62,141 nt of DNA from Streptomyces rubellomurinus (GCF_000961885.1 NZ_JZKH01000047.1:1-62141); one strand, 5' to 3'; shown: positions 20,535 to 31,757, counted from the stretch's first letter. The notes: generated by a model not told the origin, from the letters alone. A program made the numbers and translations.

Positions 20535-22082
20535 GGACGCGCCGTAGACCGCCGCGAGGTTGTCCCGGGCCGGGCGGGTGCGCCCGGCCGGCCCGGCGGC
20601 GAAGGCGCGCAGCACGTTCTCGGTGACCCTGCGCACCAGGTCCCCGGCGTGCGAGTCGATCCCGTGGTCCGCCCTGCCGCCGCCGGGGCCGTTCGCGTCC
20701 AGGGCCTCCACCCAGCGCATCGTCCCGCTGGCGAACACCCCGGCGCCGCTCGGCACCGTGTAGTAGGCGGTGTCGGAGTGCGAGCGGCGGCCCTCGCAGA
20801 CCACGGGGGAGTGCGCGACGACCTCGATCGGGCGCGGGGTCGGGAAGCCGGTGTCGACCCGGTCGTACTCGACGCCGACCAGGTGCGGGAACGACGCCCC
20901 GACCGTCACGCCGGTGCCCTCGAAGAGCCAGTGCTCCGGCGAGGTGACCACGTACGGGGCGTCCACCGGGTAGCCGTCGTAGATGACGCCCAGCAGCGCG
21001 CTCTCCGGGTCCGCGCCCGGGCCGGCCCGGAAGTCGGTGGTCGCCGGCGCGCCGGCCTGGTGGCCCGGGTCCTGCGCCCAGGCGTCCTTGTAGCAGACCA
21101 CCGCGCGGTCCGGGCCCAGCCCGGTCGGCTCGAAACGCACGCGGCGGAAGCAGCAGTTGGCACCCAGCACCGCCAGGTTCGTCCCGGCGTCGCGGGCCGC
21201 CGCCACGTTGGCGCGCTGCTCGGGCGACCAGTACTCGTCGTGGCCCAGGGACAGGACGGCGCTCGCGCCCTTGAGCAGGCCGGGTTCGCGGGCCACGTCG
21301 ATCCCGGTGGTGTACGCCAGCTCCAGCCCGAGCTTCTCGGCGAGCGCGACCAGCGGCGCCTCGTACACCAGGAACAGCCCGGCGCCGTGGTCGTAGTCGT
21401 ACGGCCGGTCGAAGACGACCGTCAGCGAGCGGGTCGCCAGGGTGCCGGTCGGCCCGTTGTAGAGGCTGTGGCCGCCCCACTCGTTGTAGGCCTGCCAGGT
21501 GGCCGGGGCGCTCATCACGACGGTCCGGCCGGCCGTGACGGCGGAGCGGACGGTGAGCGGGACGTAGCGGCGGCCGGAGCCGTCCTCGGCGTCCAGGCGC
21601 AGCAGGTACGCGCCCTCGGGCCAGCCGGCGGTGTCCACGGCCAGGGTGCGCTGCCAGCCGGTGAGCACGGTGCGGGTGGCCCGGTCCACCTGCGGGGCGG
21701 CCTGCCGGGTGCCGGGGACGTGCTCGCGCCGCCAGACCAGGCGGGCGCGGGCTCCGCCGTACCAGCCCATCCGGTAGGCGGAGACGGTGAAGGCGGGGGC
21801 GCCGGTGGACACGTGCAGGCCGAAGGGCTCGCCGGGCAGCACGCTGACCCGGTCGGCGAAGCCCTCGATCGCGTCCGCCGGGCCCGGGTCGGTGATCTCC
21901 CAGCCGGGCGTGCCGGGCAGGGCGCGCTCGTCGGGTTTCCCGGCGTCGCCGGCCGGGCGAGCGGTGGCCGGGTGGTCGGGGCTGGGCGCGGGCGCGTGGG
22001 CCGACGGGTGGGCGCCGCACGAGGTGGCGGCGGCCGCCATCAGACCCAGGCCCAGAATCCCCCGCCGGCTCGGCTCCGCCAC
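20532..22082 (-). CDS. Tat lipoprotein with DMFase-beta-like catalytic fold
   Basis: 516 residues, GTG start with GGGAGGAC upstream. SRRGILGLGL is a Tat motif and AATSC a lipobox, so the protein is probably a Tat-exported lipoprotein. The body (YRMGWYGGARARLVWRR, MSAPATWQAYNEWGG, VLSLGHDEYWS, VLGANCCFRRV) matches the family named after the N,N-dimethylformamidase large subunit C-terminus. These are often secreted in actinobacteria and have no known substrate. DEYW and GANCC probably line the active site (inference). Confidence 0.8.
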   Translation of the reverse strand: MAEPSRRGILGLGLMAAAATSCGAHPSAHAPAPSPDHPATARPAGDAGKPDERALPGTPGWEITDPGPADAIEGFADRVSVLPGEPFGLHVSTGAPAFTVSAYRMGWYGGARARLVWRREHVPGTRQAAPQVDRATRTVLTGWQRTLAVDTAGWPEGAYLLRLDAEDGSGRRYVPLTVRSAVTAGRTVVMSAPATWQAYNEWGGHSLYNGPTGTLATRSLTVVFDRPYDYDHGAGLFLVYEAPLVALAEKLGLELAYTTGIDVAREPGLLKGASAVLSLGHDEYWSPEQRANVAAARDAGTNLAVLGANCCFRRVRFEPTGLGPDRAVVCYKDAWAQDPGHQAGAPATTDFRAGPGADPESALLGVIYDGYPVDAPYVVTSPEHWLFEGTGVTVGASFPHLVGVEYDRVDTGFPTPRPIEVVAHSPVVCEGRRSHSDTAYYTVPSGAGVFASGTMRWVEALDANGPGGGRADHGIDSHAGDLVRRVTENVLRAFAAGPAGRTRPARDNLAAVYGAS

Positions 22083-22141
22083 CGTGTCCTCCCGCTGTCG
22101 TTGCTTGTCGCTAGGTGCGCCGGTGCGCTCACCGAGTCGAC

Positions 22142-22175
22142 CGCGTCAACTGATCGCGTCAACTGATCGCGTCAA
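22142..22175. repeat. 13-bp tandem repeat
   Basis: CGCGTCAACTGAT occurs twice in tandem (22142-22154, 22155-22167) plus an 8-base partial copy, in the 328-base region between the DMFase-like gene and the APC permease. I see no other structure in that region. Confidence 0.8.
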
Positions 22176-22410
22176 GGCGCCGGCACATCCTTACCCCTTT
22201 CGGGCGGTACGACCCGACCGCCGCGCCGGGTGGCCGACCCGGCCGAGCCGATCCCGCCGGCGCAGAGAGCCGTTCGGGCGGAGCACAGGCGTGTCCGCCC
22301 CGTGGCTCCCCGGCGACGGCGCCCACCCCGCCTAGCCTGACCAGGCCCGCCGTCCGGCGGCCAAGGGGGCCCGGCAGCCGCGGTGCGGCCGGCCGAGATC
22401 GTGGACAGGG

Positions 22411-24387
<1,977 letters not shown>

Positions 24388-24394
24388 GCCGGGG

Positions 24395-24718
24395 TCAGCG
24401 CTCCTCGTCCTGGAAGGGCTCGTCCGACCATCGGAACCGAGCGCGGTCGCCGCGTATGTGCAGCAGGAACTCGGCGGCGGGCCCGGCCGGGCCGACCAGG
24501 GTGAGGGCCCCGTCGATCCGGTCGTAGGCCAGCTCGAACGCCTCGTACTCCTCGGCGTCGAGCAGTGCGGCCGATTCGTCGAACCAGGGCTTCACCTCGG
24601 CGAAGCCCGGCCGGGGCAGGAACCGGCCGTCCGTCCAGGCGAACTCGCTCTCATCCACGACGATCTCGCCGAGCAGCTCCTCGCCGCGCAGCAGCCGCCA
24701 CGTCCCGCCCGTGCGCAT
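24395..24718 (-). CDS. Conserved hypothetical protein
   Basis: 107 residues, acidic. WRLLRGEELLGEIVVDESEFAW suggests a small beta-barrel-like fold, and the aromatic stretch AEVKPWFDES recurs in streptomycete relatives I have seen only as hypothetical. No motif gives a function. It ends eight bases from the convergent permease gene. Confidence 0.65.
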   Translation of the reverse strand: MRTGGTWRLLRGEELLGEIVVDESEFAWTDGRFLPRPGFAEVKPWFDESAALLDAEEYEAFELAYDRIDGALTLVGPAGPAAEFLLHIRGDRARFRWSDEPFQDEER

Positions 24719-24813
24719 CGGTGCACCCCCCCGTTCCGGAATCGTCCGGGCCCGTTCGGCGGGCCCGGACGGGAGTCTTGCACCCGGCACTGACAGTTCC
24801 GGTCGGCGCCGGA

Positions 24814-25083
24814 TCAGCGGGCTGGGCGGGACTTCGTCCAGGCCGGTGCGACGAAGGCCACCAGGGCGACGGCGAAGCCGAGTTGGAGGAGGTGGCGGAT
24901 CCAGTCGATGCCCGAGGTGTGGCGGACGCCGATCCAGCCGGAGACGGCGTTGCCGAGCCAGGCCCCGGCGGCGCCGAGCAGCATGGTCAGCCACCAGGGG
25001 ATCGACTGCGGTCCGCGCAGGATCAGCTTGGCGAGCAGGCCCAGCACGAAGCCGATGAGCAGAATCCACAGGAGCTGGAACAT
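24814..25083 (-). CDS. GlsB/YeaQ/YmgE-like small membrane protein
   Basis: 89 residues, ATG start with GGAAGGTGG upstream. Three hydrophobic helices; the glycine pattern FVLGLLAKLILRG...LTMLLGAAGAWLGN is characteristic of the transglycosylase-associated (GlsB/YeaQ) family. These are stress-induced small membrane proteins with unknown mechanism. Confidence 0.8.
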   Translation of the reverse strand: MFQLLWILLIGFVLGLLAKLILRGPQSIPWWLTMLLGAAGAWLGNAVSGWIGVRHTSGIDWIRHLLQLGFAVALVAFVAPAWTKSRPAR

Positions 25084-25305
25084 CGCGGTCCACCTTCCCC
25101 GTCGACGACGCGGTTCGTCCCAGGATCGCCCGAGTCGGCCGGGCGGGCACGTCGAGGAGCCGCCCGGGTGGGCCCGTGCCCGGTGGGGAAGGGCGAGATC
25201 GGGCCGCCGGGTGGGCCGGAAAGACACTGTCCACGGAGTATGCCGCGGGCATAGAAAAGGGGGCCGTGACGCGGACATCCCGCGTGACTTCCGAGAGGAC
25301 CCCCC

Positions 25306-25671
25306 ATGACCCGACTTCGCGCCGTCGCCGTCACCCTCGGCTGTACCGCCGCCGCCCTCGCCCTGACCATGGGCTCCGCCCAGGCCGCCCCCGGCGACAC
25401 CACCAACGTCTGCGCCTCCACGCTGACCCCGAGCGGCTACGTGGACGTCCAGTGGTGGAACAGCGCCGGCTGCGGCTCCGGGTTCGCCCCGAACGCCAAG
25501 CAGATCAAGCAGCTCACCGGCCTGCCGGTCGGCACGGTCGTCAACGCCTGTTCGTCCACCTACCCGCCGGCCGGCTGGACGATCGTCAGCAGCTTCTACA
25601 GCTCCAGCTGCCAGTACTCCTCGGTGCCGAGCTTCAACAACAACTCCTGGCAGCTGAAGCGCACCTCCTGA
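25306..25671 (+). CDS. Small secreted cysteine-rich protein
   Basis: 121 residues with GAGAGGA upstream. A clean Sec signal peptide ends at AQA-APG (about residue 27). The mature ~94 residues contain four Cys (NVCAS, AGCGS, NACSS, SSCQY), so two disulfides are likely, and end in NNNSWQLKRTS. It is rich in Ser, Asn and aromatic residues like an extracellular binding domain. I do not recognise the family. Confidence 0.8.
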   Translation: MTRLRAVAVTLGCTAAALALTMGSAQAAPGDTTNVCASTLTPSGYVDVQWWNSAGCGSGFAPNAKQIKQLTGLPVGTVVNACSSTYPPAGWTIVSSFYSSSCQYSSVPSFNNNSWQLKRTS

Positions 25672-25708
25672 CGGCTGCGCGCGGTGACGGGGCGGTTCGG
25701 GGGGCGGT

Positions 25709-26503
25709 TCAGACGTCCCGGACCGCCTCGACGGCCTCGCGGACGTCCGGTTCCGGGTCCTGTGCGAGGCCGTCCAGCAGCTCGGCGACGCCCGGGGTGG
25801 ACCAGTTGTGCACCGTCCACACCAGTTCCCTGCGCACGGCCGGGTCCGGGTGGTCGGCCAGCCGGGCCAGGGCGTCCAGCGGGCCGCGCCGACGCAGGCC
25901 GAACCAGTGCAGGGCGGCCCGCAGTTCGTCCGGGTCGCCCGGGTCCCCGGCCGCCGCGATCCGGGCGAGCAGCACCGGGACGGGCGGCGGCGGTCCGTCC
26001 AGCGGGTGCGGGTGGCGTTCGCGCAGCCGGCGGTCGCCGTAGCCGCCGCGACCACGGCAGCCGATGCAGGTGCAGGGGCGGCGGCCGTGGGCGTCCGGCA
26101 GGTAGCGCCAGCCGGCGACCTGCGGCACCGCGCGGACGCGGTGCACCTCGCCGGCCGCCACCGCGCGCGGCAGGACCACCTCCCAGCCGCGCGGATCGGG
26201 CAGCGCGGCGATCCGCGCGACGGCCTCGGCGGCGGTGTGCCACCGCTGGGCCTCCTTGGCGCGGTCCCGGTAGTGCCCGACCAGCACCTCCTGCGCGTCG
26301 TCCAGCCGGACGTGCACCGCGACCAGCGCGCCCTTCGGGTGGAACCGGGCGAGCTCGCGCACCCACTGGTGGGTGAGGGTGTAGGAGGGCAGCACCGGGA
26401 AGCAGTACACCCCGCGCGTGTCACCCTGGGCCCAGCTGCCGGCCCGGATGCCGGAGCGGCGGATGCGCGGCGCGTTCGCGGCGTTGGTCAGATGCACGAA
26501 CAT
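25709..26503 (-). CDS. ART-like N-terminus fused to Cys cluster and HEAT repeats
   Basis: 264 residues from the Met of MFVHLTNAAN; Mets at 26509 and 26548 are alternatives and none has a clear Shine-Dalgarno. The N-terminal ~100 residues (FVHLTNAANAPRIRRSGIRAG, then RGVYCFPVL) resemble the H-x-T / Y pattern of small ADP-ribosyltransferase-like folds such as DarT or Tpt1. A Cys-rich turn (CTCIGCRGRG) follows. The last ~80 residues (ALARLADHPDPAVRRELVW, LAQDPEPDVREAVEAV) are HEAT/armadillo repeats. It could be an RNA- or protein-modifying enzyme. Function is not established. Confidence 0.7.
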   Translation of the reverse strand: MFVHLTNAANAPRIRRSGIRAGSWAQGDTRGVYCFPVLPSYTLTHQWVRELARFHPKGALVAVHVRLDDAQEVLVGHYRDRAKEAQRWHTAAEAVARIAALPDPRGWEVVLPRAVAAGEVHRVRAVPQVAGWRYLPDAHGRRPCTCIGCRGRGGYGDRRLRERHPHPLDGPPPPVPVLLARIAAAGDPGDPDELRAALHWFGLRRRGPLDALARLADHPDPAVRRELVWTVHNWSTPGVAELLDGLAQDPEPDVREAVEAVRDV

Positions 26504-26601
26504 GGCCATGGCGGGCGATGCTAGTGCCTCGAACGGCCCGCGCTCCAACGGTTATCGCGTGCCGACGGCCCGGTCTGCGGTGGCCCGGTCGAGGCGGCCC
26601 G

Positions 26602-27312
26602 TCAGCTGCCGCCGGTCCGCCGGTCGATCAGCGCGGCGAGGCCGTCCAGGATGCGTTCCAGGCCGAAGCCGAGGGCCTGGTCGCGTCCGTCCGGGTCGGC
26701 CATGGCGTCGGCCAGGGCGGGGTAGCGGTCGGCGTGCCGGAGCACCACGGAGCCGAGTGCGGCCAGCAGTTCGGCCTCCGGGGAGCCGCCCGGAGCGGAC
26801 CCCCGGGCCTGGAGCGCGATGCCGCGCACGTGCCCGGCGAGCAGGACGGCGGCGTCCATCCGCTCGGGGCCGGTGAGGCCCTTGCCCTCCAGTGCCGCCA
26901 CCACCCGCTCCAGCCAGGCGAGTTCCCGGGGGCCCAGCAGCCGGGGGCCGACCGTGGCGTCCAGCAGCCAGGGGTGGCGGCTGAAGCGCTCGGTCAACGC
27001 GTGGGCCCAGGCGGTGAGTTGATCCCGCCAGTCGGCGTCGGCCGCGGCCTCGGGAGGCTCGCCGCTGACCGACTCGACCATCAGCGCCACGAGTTCGGCC
27101 TTGCCGGGCACATAGCGGTAGAGCGACATCTTGGTGAAGTCGAGCAGCCCGGCCACCTTCTGCATGGAGACCGCGGCCAGCCCCTCGGCATCGGCGATCT
27201 CGACACCCGCCGCCGCGATCCGCTCCAGGCTCAGCGCCGGCTTCGGCCCCCGGGTCGGCCGGGCCGGAGGCCCCCAGAGCAGCCGAAGGCTCTCGTTCAC
27301 CGTCTCGCTCAC
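26602..27312 (-). CDS. TetR-family repressor
   Basis: 236 residues, GTG start with GGGAGC upstream. The N-terminal helix-turn-helix is LERIAAAGVEIADAEGLAAV SMQKVAGLLDFTKMSLYRYV (written in two halves). The C-terminal domain matches the TetR_C class seen next to flavin monooxygenases (WLLDATVGPRLLGPRELAW). It is divergent from an FAD monooxygenase, and a near-perfect palindrome lies between the two starts. It most likely represses both genes until a drug-like ligand binds. Confidence 0.92.
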   Translation of the reverse strand: MSETVNESLRLLWGPPARPTRGPKPALSLERIAAAGVEIADAEGLAAVSMQKVAGLLDFTKMSLYRYVPGKAELVALMVESVSGEPPEAAADADWRDQLTAWAHALTERFSRHPWLLDATVGPRLLGPRELAWLERVVAALEGKGLTGPERMDAAVLLAGHVRGIALQARGSAPGGSPEAELLAALGSVVLRHADRYPALADAMADPDGRDQALGFGLERILDGLAALIDRRTGGS

Positions 27313-27373
27313 GTGCCGCTCCCGCCTGGGGGCTTGCCCCTCCGACCAAACTGCGTCTACCGTACACAACAAC

Positions 27374-27398
27374 AAACAGTGTCCTCTGGACACAGTTT
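27374..27398. promoter_or_regulatory. TetR operator in the divergent promoter
   Basis: A 25-base dyad centred at 27386: AAACAGTGTCC, spacer TCT, GGACACAGTTT. Arms match at 10 of 11 positions. It lies 53 bases before the monooxygenase ATG and 62 bases before the repressor's GTG. AGTTTTCG also repeats directly at 27394 and 27408. Confidence 0.8.
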
Positions 27399-27450
27399 TC
27401 GGTGCGCAGTTTTCGACCGTGATCCCCGGTCGTCGGACGGAGCGGATTCC

Positions 27451-28662
27451 ATGAACACCAAGGTCCTGATCTCGGGTGCGGGCATCGCCGGCCCCGCCCT
27501 CGCCCACTGGCTCGGCCGCTACGGCTTCGAGACCACCGTCGTCGAGCGCGCGCCCGCGCTGCGCGGCGGCGGCCAGAACGTCGACTTCCGCGGCCGCACC
27601 CACCTGACCGTCCTGGAACGGATGGGCCTGCTCGACGAACTGCGGGCACTCGACACCGGCGGCAGCCCGATCACCTTCGTCGACCCGGACGGGCGCCGAC
27701 TGCTCCACCTGCCCGCCGAGTTCGCGAGTGGCGCGGTGGAGCTCCCGCGCGGCGAACTGGCCCGGCTGCTGCACCGGCACAGCAGCGCCCGCGCCGAGTA
27801 CGTCTTCGGCGACTCGATCACCGCGCTGGCCGAGCACGCGAACGGCGTCCGGGTCGAGTTCCGGCACGGCGCGCCGCGCGACGTCGACCTGGTGATCGGC
27901 GCGGACGGACTGCACTCCACCGTCCGGCGCCTCGCCTTCGGCCCCGAGCAGCACTACGTCCGCCACCTCGGCTACTACGCGGCCACCTGGCACCTGCCGA
28001 ACGACGGCACGCTGCCGGCCACCGGATCGGTCGGGCTCAACGTGCCGGGCCGACTCGCCTCGCTCGGTGCCGACCACCGCGACCCGGGCCGGGCCGGGGC
28101 CTTCTGCCTCTTCGCCTCGCCCGCCCGCGCGTACGACCGGAACGACCCCGAGCAGCAGAAGGCCCTGATCCGGCAGGCCTTCGCCGGGCTCGGCTGGCGG
28201 GTGCCCGAACTGCTGGCGAGCCTGGACACCGCGCCCGAGCTGTACTTCGACGCGATCAGCCGTGCCGACCTGCCCGCCTGGTCCACCGGCCGGATCGCCC
28301 TGCTCGGCGACGCCGCCTGCGGCGCCACCATCGGCGGCATGGGCACCGGCACCGGTGTGGTGGCCGCCTACGTGCTGGCCGGCGAACTCGCCCGGGCCGG
28401 CGGCGACCACCGCACCGCCTTCGCCCGGTACGAGCGGCTGCTGCGCGACTACGCCCGCGGCTGCCAGAAGGGCGGCGACCGCACCGGGCCGTTCCTGGCG
28501 CCGCGCACCGCGACCGGGCTGCGGCTGCGCAACGGGCTGCTCAACCGGCGGTGGGTGCTGCGGAGGATGCTGGCGCTGGGGGAGCAGGTGTCGAGCGTCG
28601 AACTGCCGGACTACGAGCGGGAGCCGGGGCTCAGCGCGGCGGGGTTCAGTGCGGCGGGCTGA
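27451..28662 (+). CDS. FAD-dependent monooxygenase (PHBH-type)
   Basis: 403 residues. VLISGAGIAGPALAHWLGRYG is the FAD-binding GxGxxG, DLVIGADGLHSTVR the DG motif, and GRIALLGDAACGATIGGMGTG the GD motif of class A aromatic hydroxylases. TetX-like and MhqA-like enzymes share this layout. It would hydroxylate an aromatic or tetracycline-like compound with NAD(P)H. The gene is under the divergent TetR repressor. Its 3' end overlaps the convergent sigma-like gene by 17 bases. Confidence 0.9.
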   Translation: MNTKVLISGAGIAGPALAHWLGRYGFETTVVERAPALRGGGQNVDFRGRTHLTVLERMGLLDELRALDTGGSPITFVDPDGRRLLHLPAEFASGAVELPRGELARLLHRHSSARAEYVFGDSITALAEHANGVRVEFRHGAPRDVDLVIGADGLHSTVRRLAFGPEQHYVRHLGYYAATWHLPNDGTLPATGSVGLNVPGRLASLGADHRDPGRAGAFCLFASPARAYDRNDPEQQKALIRQAFAGLGWRVPELLASLDTAPELYFDAISRADLPAWSTGRIALLGDAACGATIGGMGTGTGVVAAYVLAGELARAGGDHRTAFARYERLLRDYARGCQKGGDRTGPFLAPRTATGLRLRNGLLNRRWVLRRMLALGEQVSSVELPDYEREPGLSAAGFSAAG

Positions 28663-30676
28663 TGCGGGTGCCGCCGTCCAGCGTCGCCTCGACCTGGACG
28701 GTGGCGCGGCCGGGCCGTTCGAGGGCCAGGGCGTGGTCCGGCACGGCCCGGTCGGCCGACCAGTCCGGGCCCTTGACGGTCAGCCGTGCGACCCGCCGAC
28801 TGCCCGCCGCCAGCAGGAACTCCGTCCCCTGCGGGGAGCGCCACCAGGCCCAGGCCGCCACGTCCGGCTCGAAGCGGCTGCAGGCCCGGCCCGGGCCGCC
28901 ACCGGTGCGCTGCGGGGTGCGGGAGGCCGGCAGCAGGACGGCGGTGGCGGCGCTGCCCGCGCCGTCCCAGCGGTCGGCGCGCAGGCAGTACCAGGTGGCG
29001 GACCCCGCGTTCTGCGGCAGCTGCTGGTTCGCGAAGGCCCACAGGCTCAACTGCCGGACGCCCGGCGTGGCATCCGGGACGGCGCAGCCCGCGCGGGCCC
29101 AGGCCTGCAGGGCGTCCTGGCCGGTGGCCTCGGACGGGGACGGCGACGGCGGCTGGGTCTGGGACGGGGACGGCGTCTGGGCGCGGTCCGGCGGTGACCA
29201 GGTGAGGTGCGCGGGGACGAGGCCGCCCAGGTCGGCCAGCAGGACGCCGGAGCGCTCCGCGAGCTGCGGCGAGGAGTGCAGCCGGAGCACGGTGGCGCCC
29301 CGGCAGTCCGCGAACCCGCCGCCCGGCGCCGCGGCGGTCACCCCGTCCGGGTGCTCCAGCGGGTGGGCGGGGGCGTCGGGTTGGTCGATCCGGCGGGTGT
29401 CCGCGTCCTCCACCCAGGGGGCGAGCAGGTACCGGACGGCGGTGCCCTGACGGCGCAGCACCACCGCGCCCGCCGTCGCCGGATCCGGGTCGTCGGCGCG
29501 GGCGAGGTCCAGGCCGCCGCCCTGGCCGTCGCTGTACCGGGCGATCCGCTGCCCGTCGAACAGCACCACCACGCCGGTGCCGTCCACCGTGCCGGCGTAC
29601 AGCAGGTGCGGCGGCGCGGTCGGCGGGCCCGGGTCGGTGCCCGGCTCGGCACGGGTCCGCGGGCCCGGTTGCGCCCAGGAGGCCAGCGCGCGGCCGAGCA
29701 GCGCGCCGTCCTCCCGGCGCTCGCCCCGGGCCGGCCAGGCCGTGAAGTCGACCCGTGTCGTGTGCTGCCACGCGTCCGGTGCCACCCGGACCAGCCGGCC
29801 CGGATCGGCCGCTCCGCCCGGCGGCGGCGCGGCGGACGGCCTGCCGGCCGGCTCGGCCGGTCCGGAGGCGCCCAGGACCGCCGCCGTGGTGGTCAGCCCC
29901 AGCACGCCCACCGCGAGCGCGGCGGCCAGCGACCGGCGGCGGCGCAGCAGGTCGGTGGGCTGCACCCGGACCGCGCAGGGGTCGAAGGCGGGCGCGTCCG
30001 GGCCCGGCCCGGCGGGCACCTCGGCGGCTGCGGCCACCGCCGCCTCCGGTCCTGCCGCCCCGGCCTGCCGCAGGACGTCGACGGCGGCCTCCGCGCTCAA
30101 CCCCTCGACGGCGCGCAGCGCGAACGCGGCCCGGGCCGGGGCGTCCAGCGCGGCGAGCGCCCGGTCCAGGGCCGCGTCCTCCTCCCCGCCGTGCGGCGTG
30201 AACAGCCGCAGACCCCACACCCGGGGCGCCACCACCCGCCGCACCGGCCGCGGCCGCAGCGCGGTCCGCAGCACCCGCAGGCGCAGTGCGGCGTACACCT
30301 CGTCCTCGCCGGGCGAGGCGAGTGTCGGAGGCGCTGCGGGCGAAGCGGCGGACTGGGGTGCGGCGGACTGGGGTGCGGCGGACTGGGGTGCGGCGAGCGG
30401 CGCCTCGGTGCCGCGGGACCAGCGGGAGGGCAGGGCGCGCTGGGCGGCGGCGTGCGCGGCCAGCACCCGGCTGTGCCGGTCCCGGTCGGCGGGCAGCGCC
30501 AGGTAGGCGATCCGGACCAGCCGGCGGTAGTGGCGCACCAGCGCGGCCTCCGCCCGGACCACCGGGCGCTGCGCTGTGCCCGGGCGCGGCCGCAGCGCGC
30601 TCACCGTCCGTCCTGCCAACAGGCCCTCCCGGCGCCGTCCGTGCTGTCGTGGTGGACGGTTCAACGAGTCGATCAT
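28646..30676 (-). CDS. Sigma-region-4-like domain tethered to a membrane and an extracytoplasmic domain
   Basis: 676 residues from the ATG at 30676; a GTG at 30604 with GGCAGGAC upstream is equally possible. Residues about 25-230 resemble an ECF-type sigma factor remnant: EAALVRHYRRLVRIAYLALP and a region-4-like DAPARAAFALRAVEGLSAEAAVDVL. One membrane helix follows (about 247-269). The remaining 400 residues are Pro/Ser/Thr-rich and beta-like with several Cys, and probably outside. Such fusions occur in streptomycetes with no assigned role. It could be a one-protein surface sensor (inference). Confidence 0.7.
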   Translation of the reverse strand: MIDSLNRPPRQHGRRREGLLAGRTVSALRPRPGTAQRPVVRAEAALVRHYRRLVRIAYLALPADRDRHSRVLAAHAAAQRALPSRWSRGTEAPLAAPQSAAPQSAAPQSAASPAAPPTLASPGEDEVYAALRLRVLRTALRPRPVRRVVAPRVWGLRLFTPHGGEEDAALDRALAALDAPARAAFALRAVEGLSAEAAVDVLRQAGAAGPEAAVAAAAEVPAGPGPDAPAFDPCAVRVQPTDLLRRRRSLAAALAVGVLGLTTTAAVLGASGPAEPAGRPSAAPPPGGAADPGRLVRVAPDAWQHTTRVDFTAWPARGERREDGALLGRALASWAQPGPRTRAEPGTDPGPPTAPPHLLYAGTVDGTGVVVLFDGQRIARYSDGQGGGLDLARADDPDPATAGAVVLRRQGTAVRYLLAPWVEDADTRRIDQPDAPAHPLEHPDGVTAAAPGGGFADCRGATVLRLHSSPQLAERSGVLLADLGGLVPAHLTWSPPDRAQTPSPSQTQPPSPSPSEATGQDALQAWARAGCAVPDATPGVRQLSLWAFANQQLPQNAGSATWYCLRADRWDGAGSAATAVLLPASRTPQRTGGGPGRACSRFEPDVAAWAWWRSPQGTEFLLAAGSRRVARLTVKGPDWSADRAVPDHALALERPGRATVQVEATLDGGTRISPPH

Positions 30677-30955
30677 GTGATGGTTGCGCCGTCCGTGGAG
30701 CCCTCCCGTCCGCACCGGAGCCGGTGCGAGGGCGACGCGCCCGGTCACCCCGCCCGGAGGTGCGCGCCGGACGCTTCCGGGCCCGCGGCCTCGTGGCATA
30801 CCGCGTTCGGCGCGTGTGCGCGGCTCAGGGGCCAAGGTCCCACCCGTTCGGCCCCTTGGCCCCTGGCCTTTCGGGCCGCCGGGAGCGATGCTGCCGGTAC
30901 CGGCCGGGCCGATCCGCGCCCGGCCTGACCAGCGTGGTGGACGAGGTGAACCGGC

Positions 30956-31612
30956 GTGCGGCATGCCACCGTCGAATCTGTGATGACCAGCCCCGTGGTG
31001 CTGGTCGCGCCCGAGACCGGGTTCCGGGAGATCGTCGCGCTGCTGGCCGAGTACGACATCACCGGGATGCCGGTGGTGGACCCGGACGGGCGGCCGCTCG
31101 GCGTGGTCTCGGAGGCCGACCTGCTGCGCACGCTGGCCGCGCAGGAGGACCCGCACAGCCCGCTCCCGGCCCCCGAGCCGGCCCGGCTCGGGCGCGGCGG
31201 CGCGGTGACCGCGGCCGATCTGATGACCGCGCAGCCGGTCTGCACCACGCCCGGCACCAGCGTGGTCGCGGCCGCCCGGCTGATGAGCCGGCACGGGCTG
31301 AAGCGGCTGCCGGTGCTGGACGAGGAGGGGCGGGTCGTCGGCATGGTGAGCCGCGGGGACCTGCTGCGGGTGTTCCTGCGCGAGGACGTGGTGATCCGGC
31401 GGGAGATCGTCGAGGAGGTGCTCGGCCGGATCGAGGGGGTCAGCCCGGCACAGGTCGGGGTCGAGGTCGACCAGGGCCGGGTGGTGCTCAGCGGGACCGT
31501 GCCGGAGCCGCACCTGGTGCCGATCGTGCTCAACCTGTGCCGCTCGGTGGACGGCGTGGTCTCGGTCACCGACCGGCTGGAGGCGGGCGACGCGCCGACA
31601 CCGGTGGGCTGA
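30956..31612 (+). CDS. CBS-pair and BON domain protein
   Basis: 218 residues from GTG with GAGGTGAA upstream. Two CBS motifs are visible: VMTSPVVLVAPETGFREIVALL...GMPVVD and LMTAQPVCTTPGTSVVAAARLM...RLPVLD. A C-terminal BON domain follows (VLSGTVPEPHLVPIVLNL). CBS pairs bind adenine nucleotides, and BON domains attach to membranes or phospholipid. The combination is typical of actinobacterial stress proteins. Confidence 0.9.
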   Translation: MRHATVESVMTSPVVLVAPETGFREIVALLAEYDITGMPVVDPDGRPLGVVSEADLLRTLAAQEDPHSPLPAPEPARLGRGGAVTAADLMTAQPVCTTPGTSVVAAARLMSRHGLKRLPVLDEEGRVVGMVSRGDLLRVFLREDVVIRREIVEEVLGRIEGVSPAQVGVEVDQGRVVLSGTVPEPHLVPIVLNLCRSVDGVVSVTDRLEAGDAPTPVG

Positions 31613-31757
31613 CGGACCGTACGGACCGTGGGGGGCGGCCGGTCCGCGTTGCGGACCCGGTTGGTCCCGTTCGCATACTGCGGAGCGTATCGGGTAACTC
31701 ACTCTGTGTGCCCGGCGTGTCGGACTGCCGGGGCACCGGAGCATTGGGGAGGCGGCC

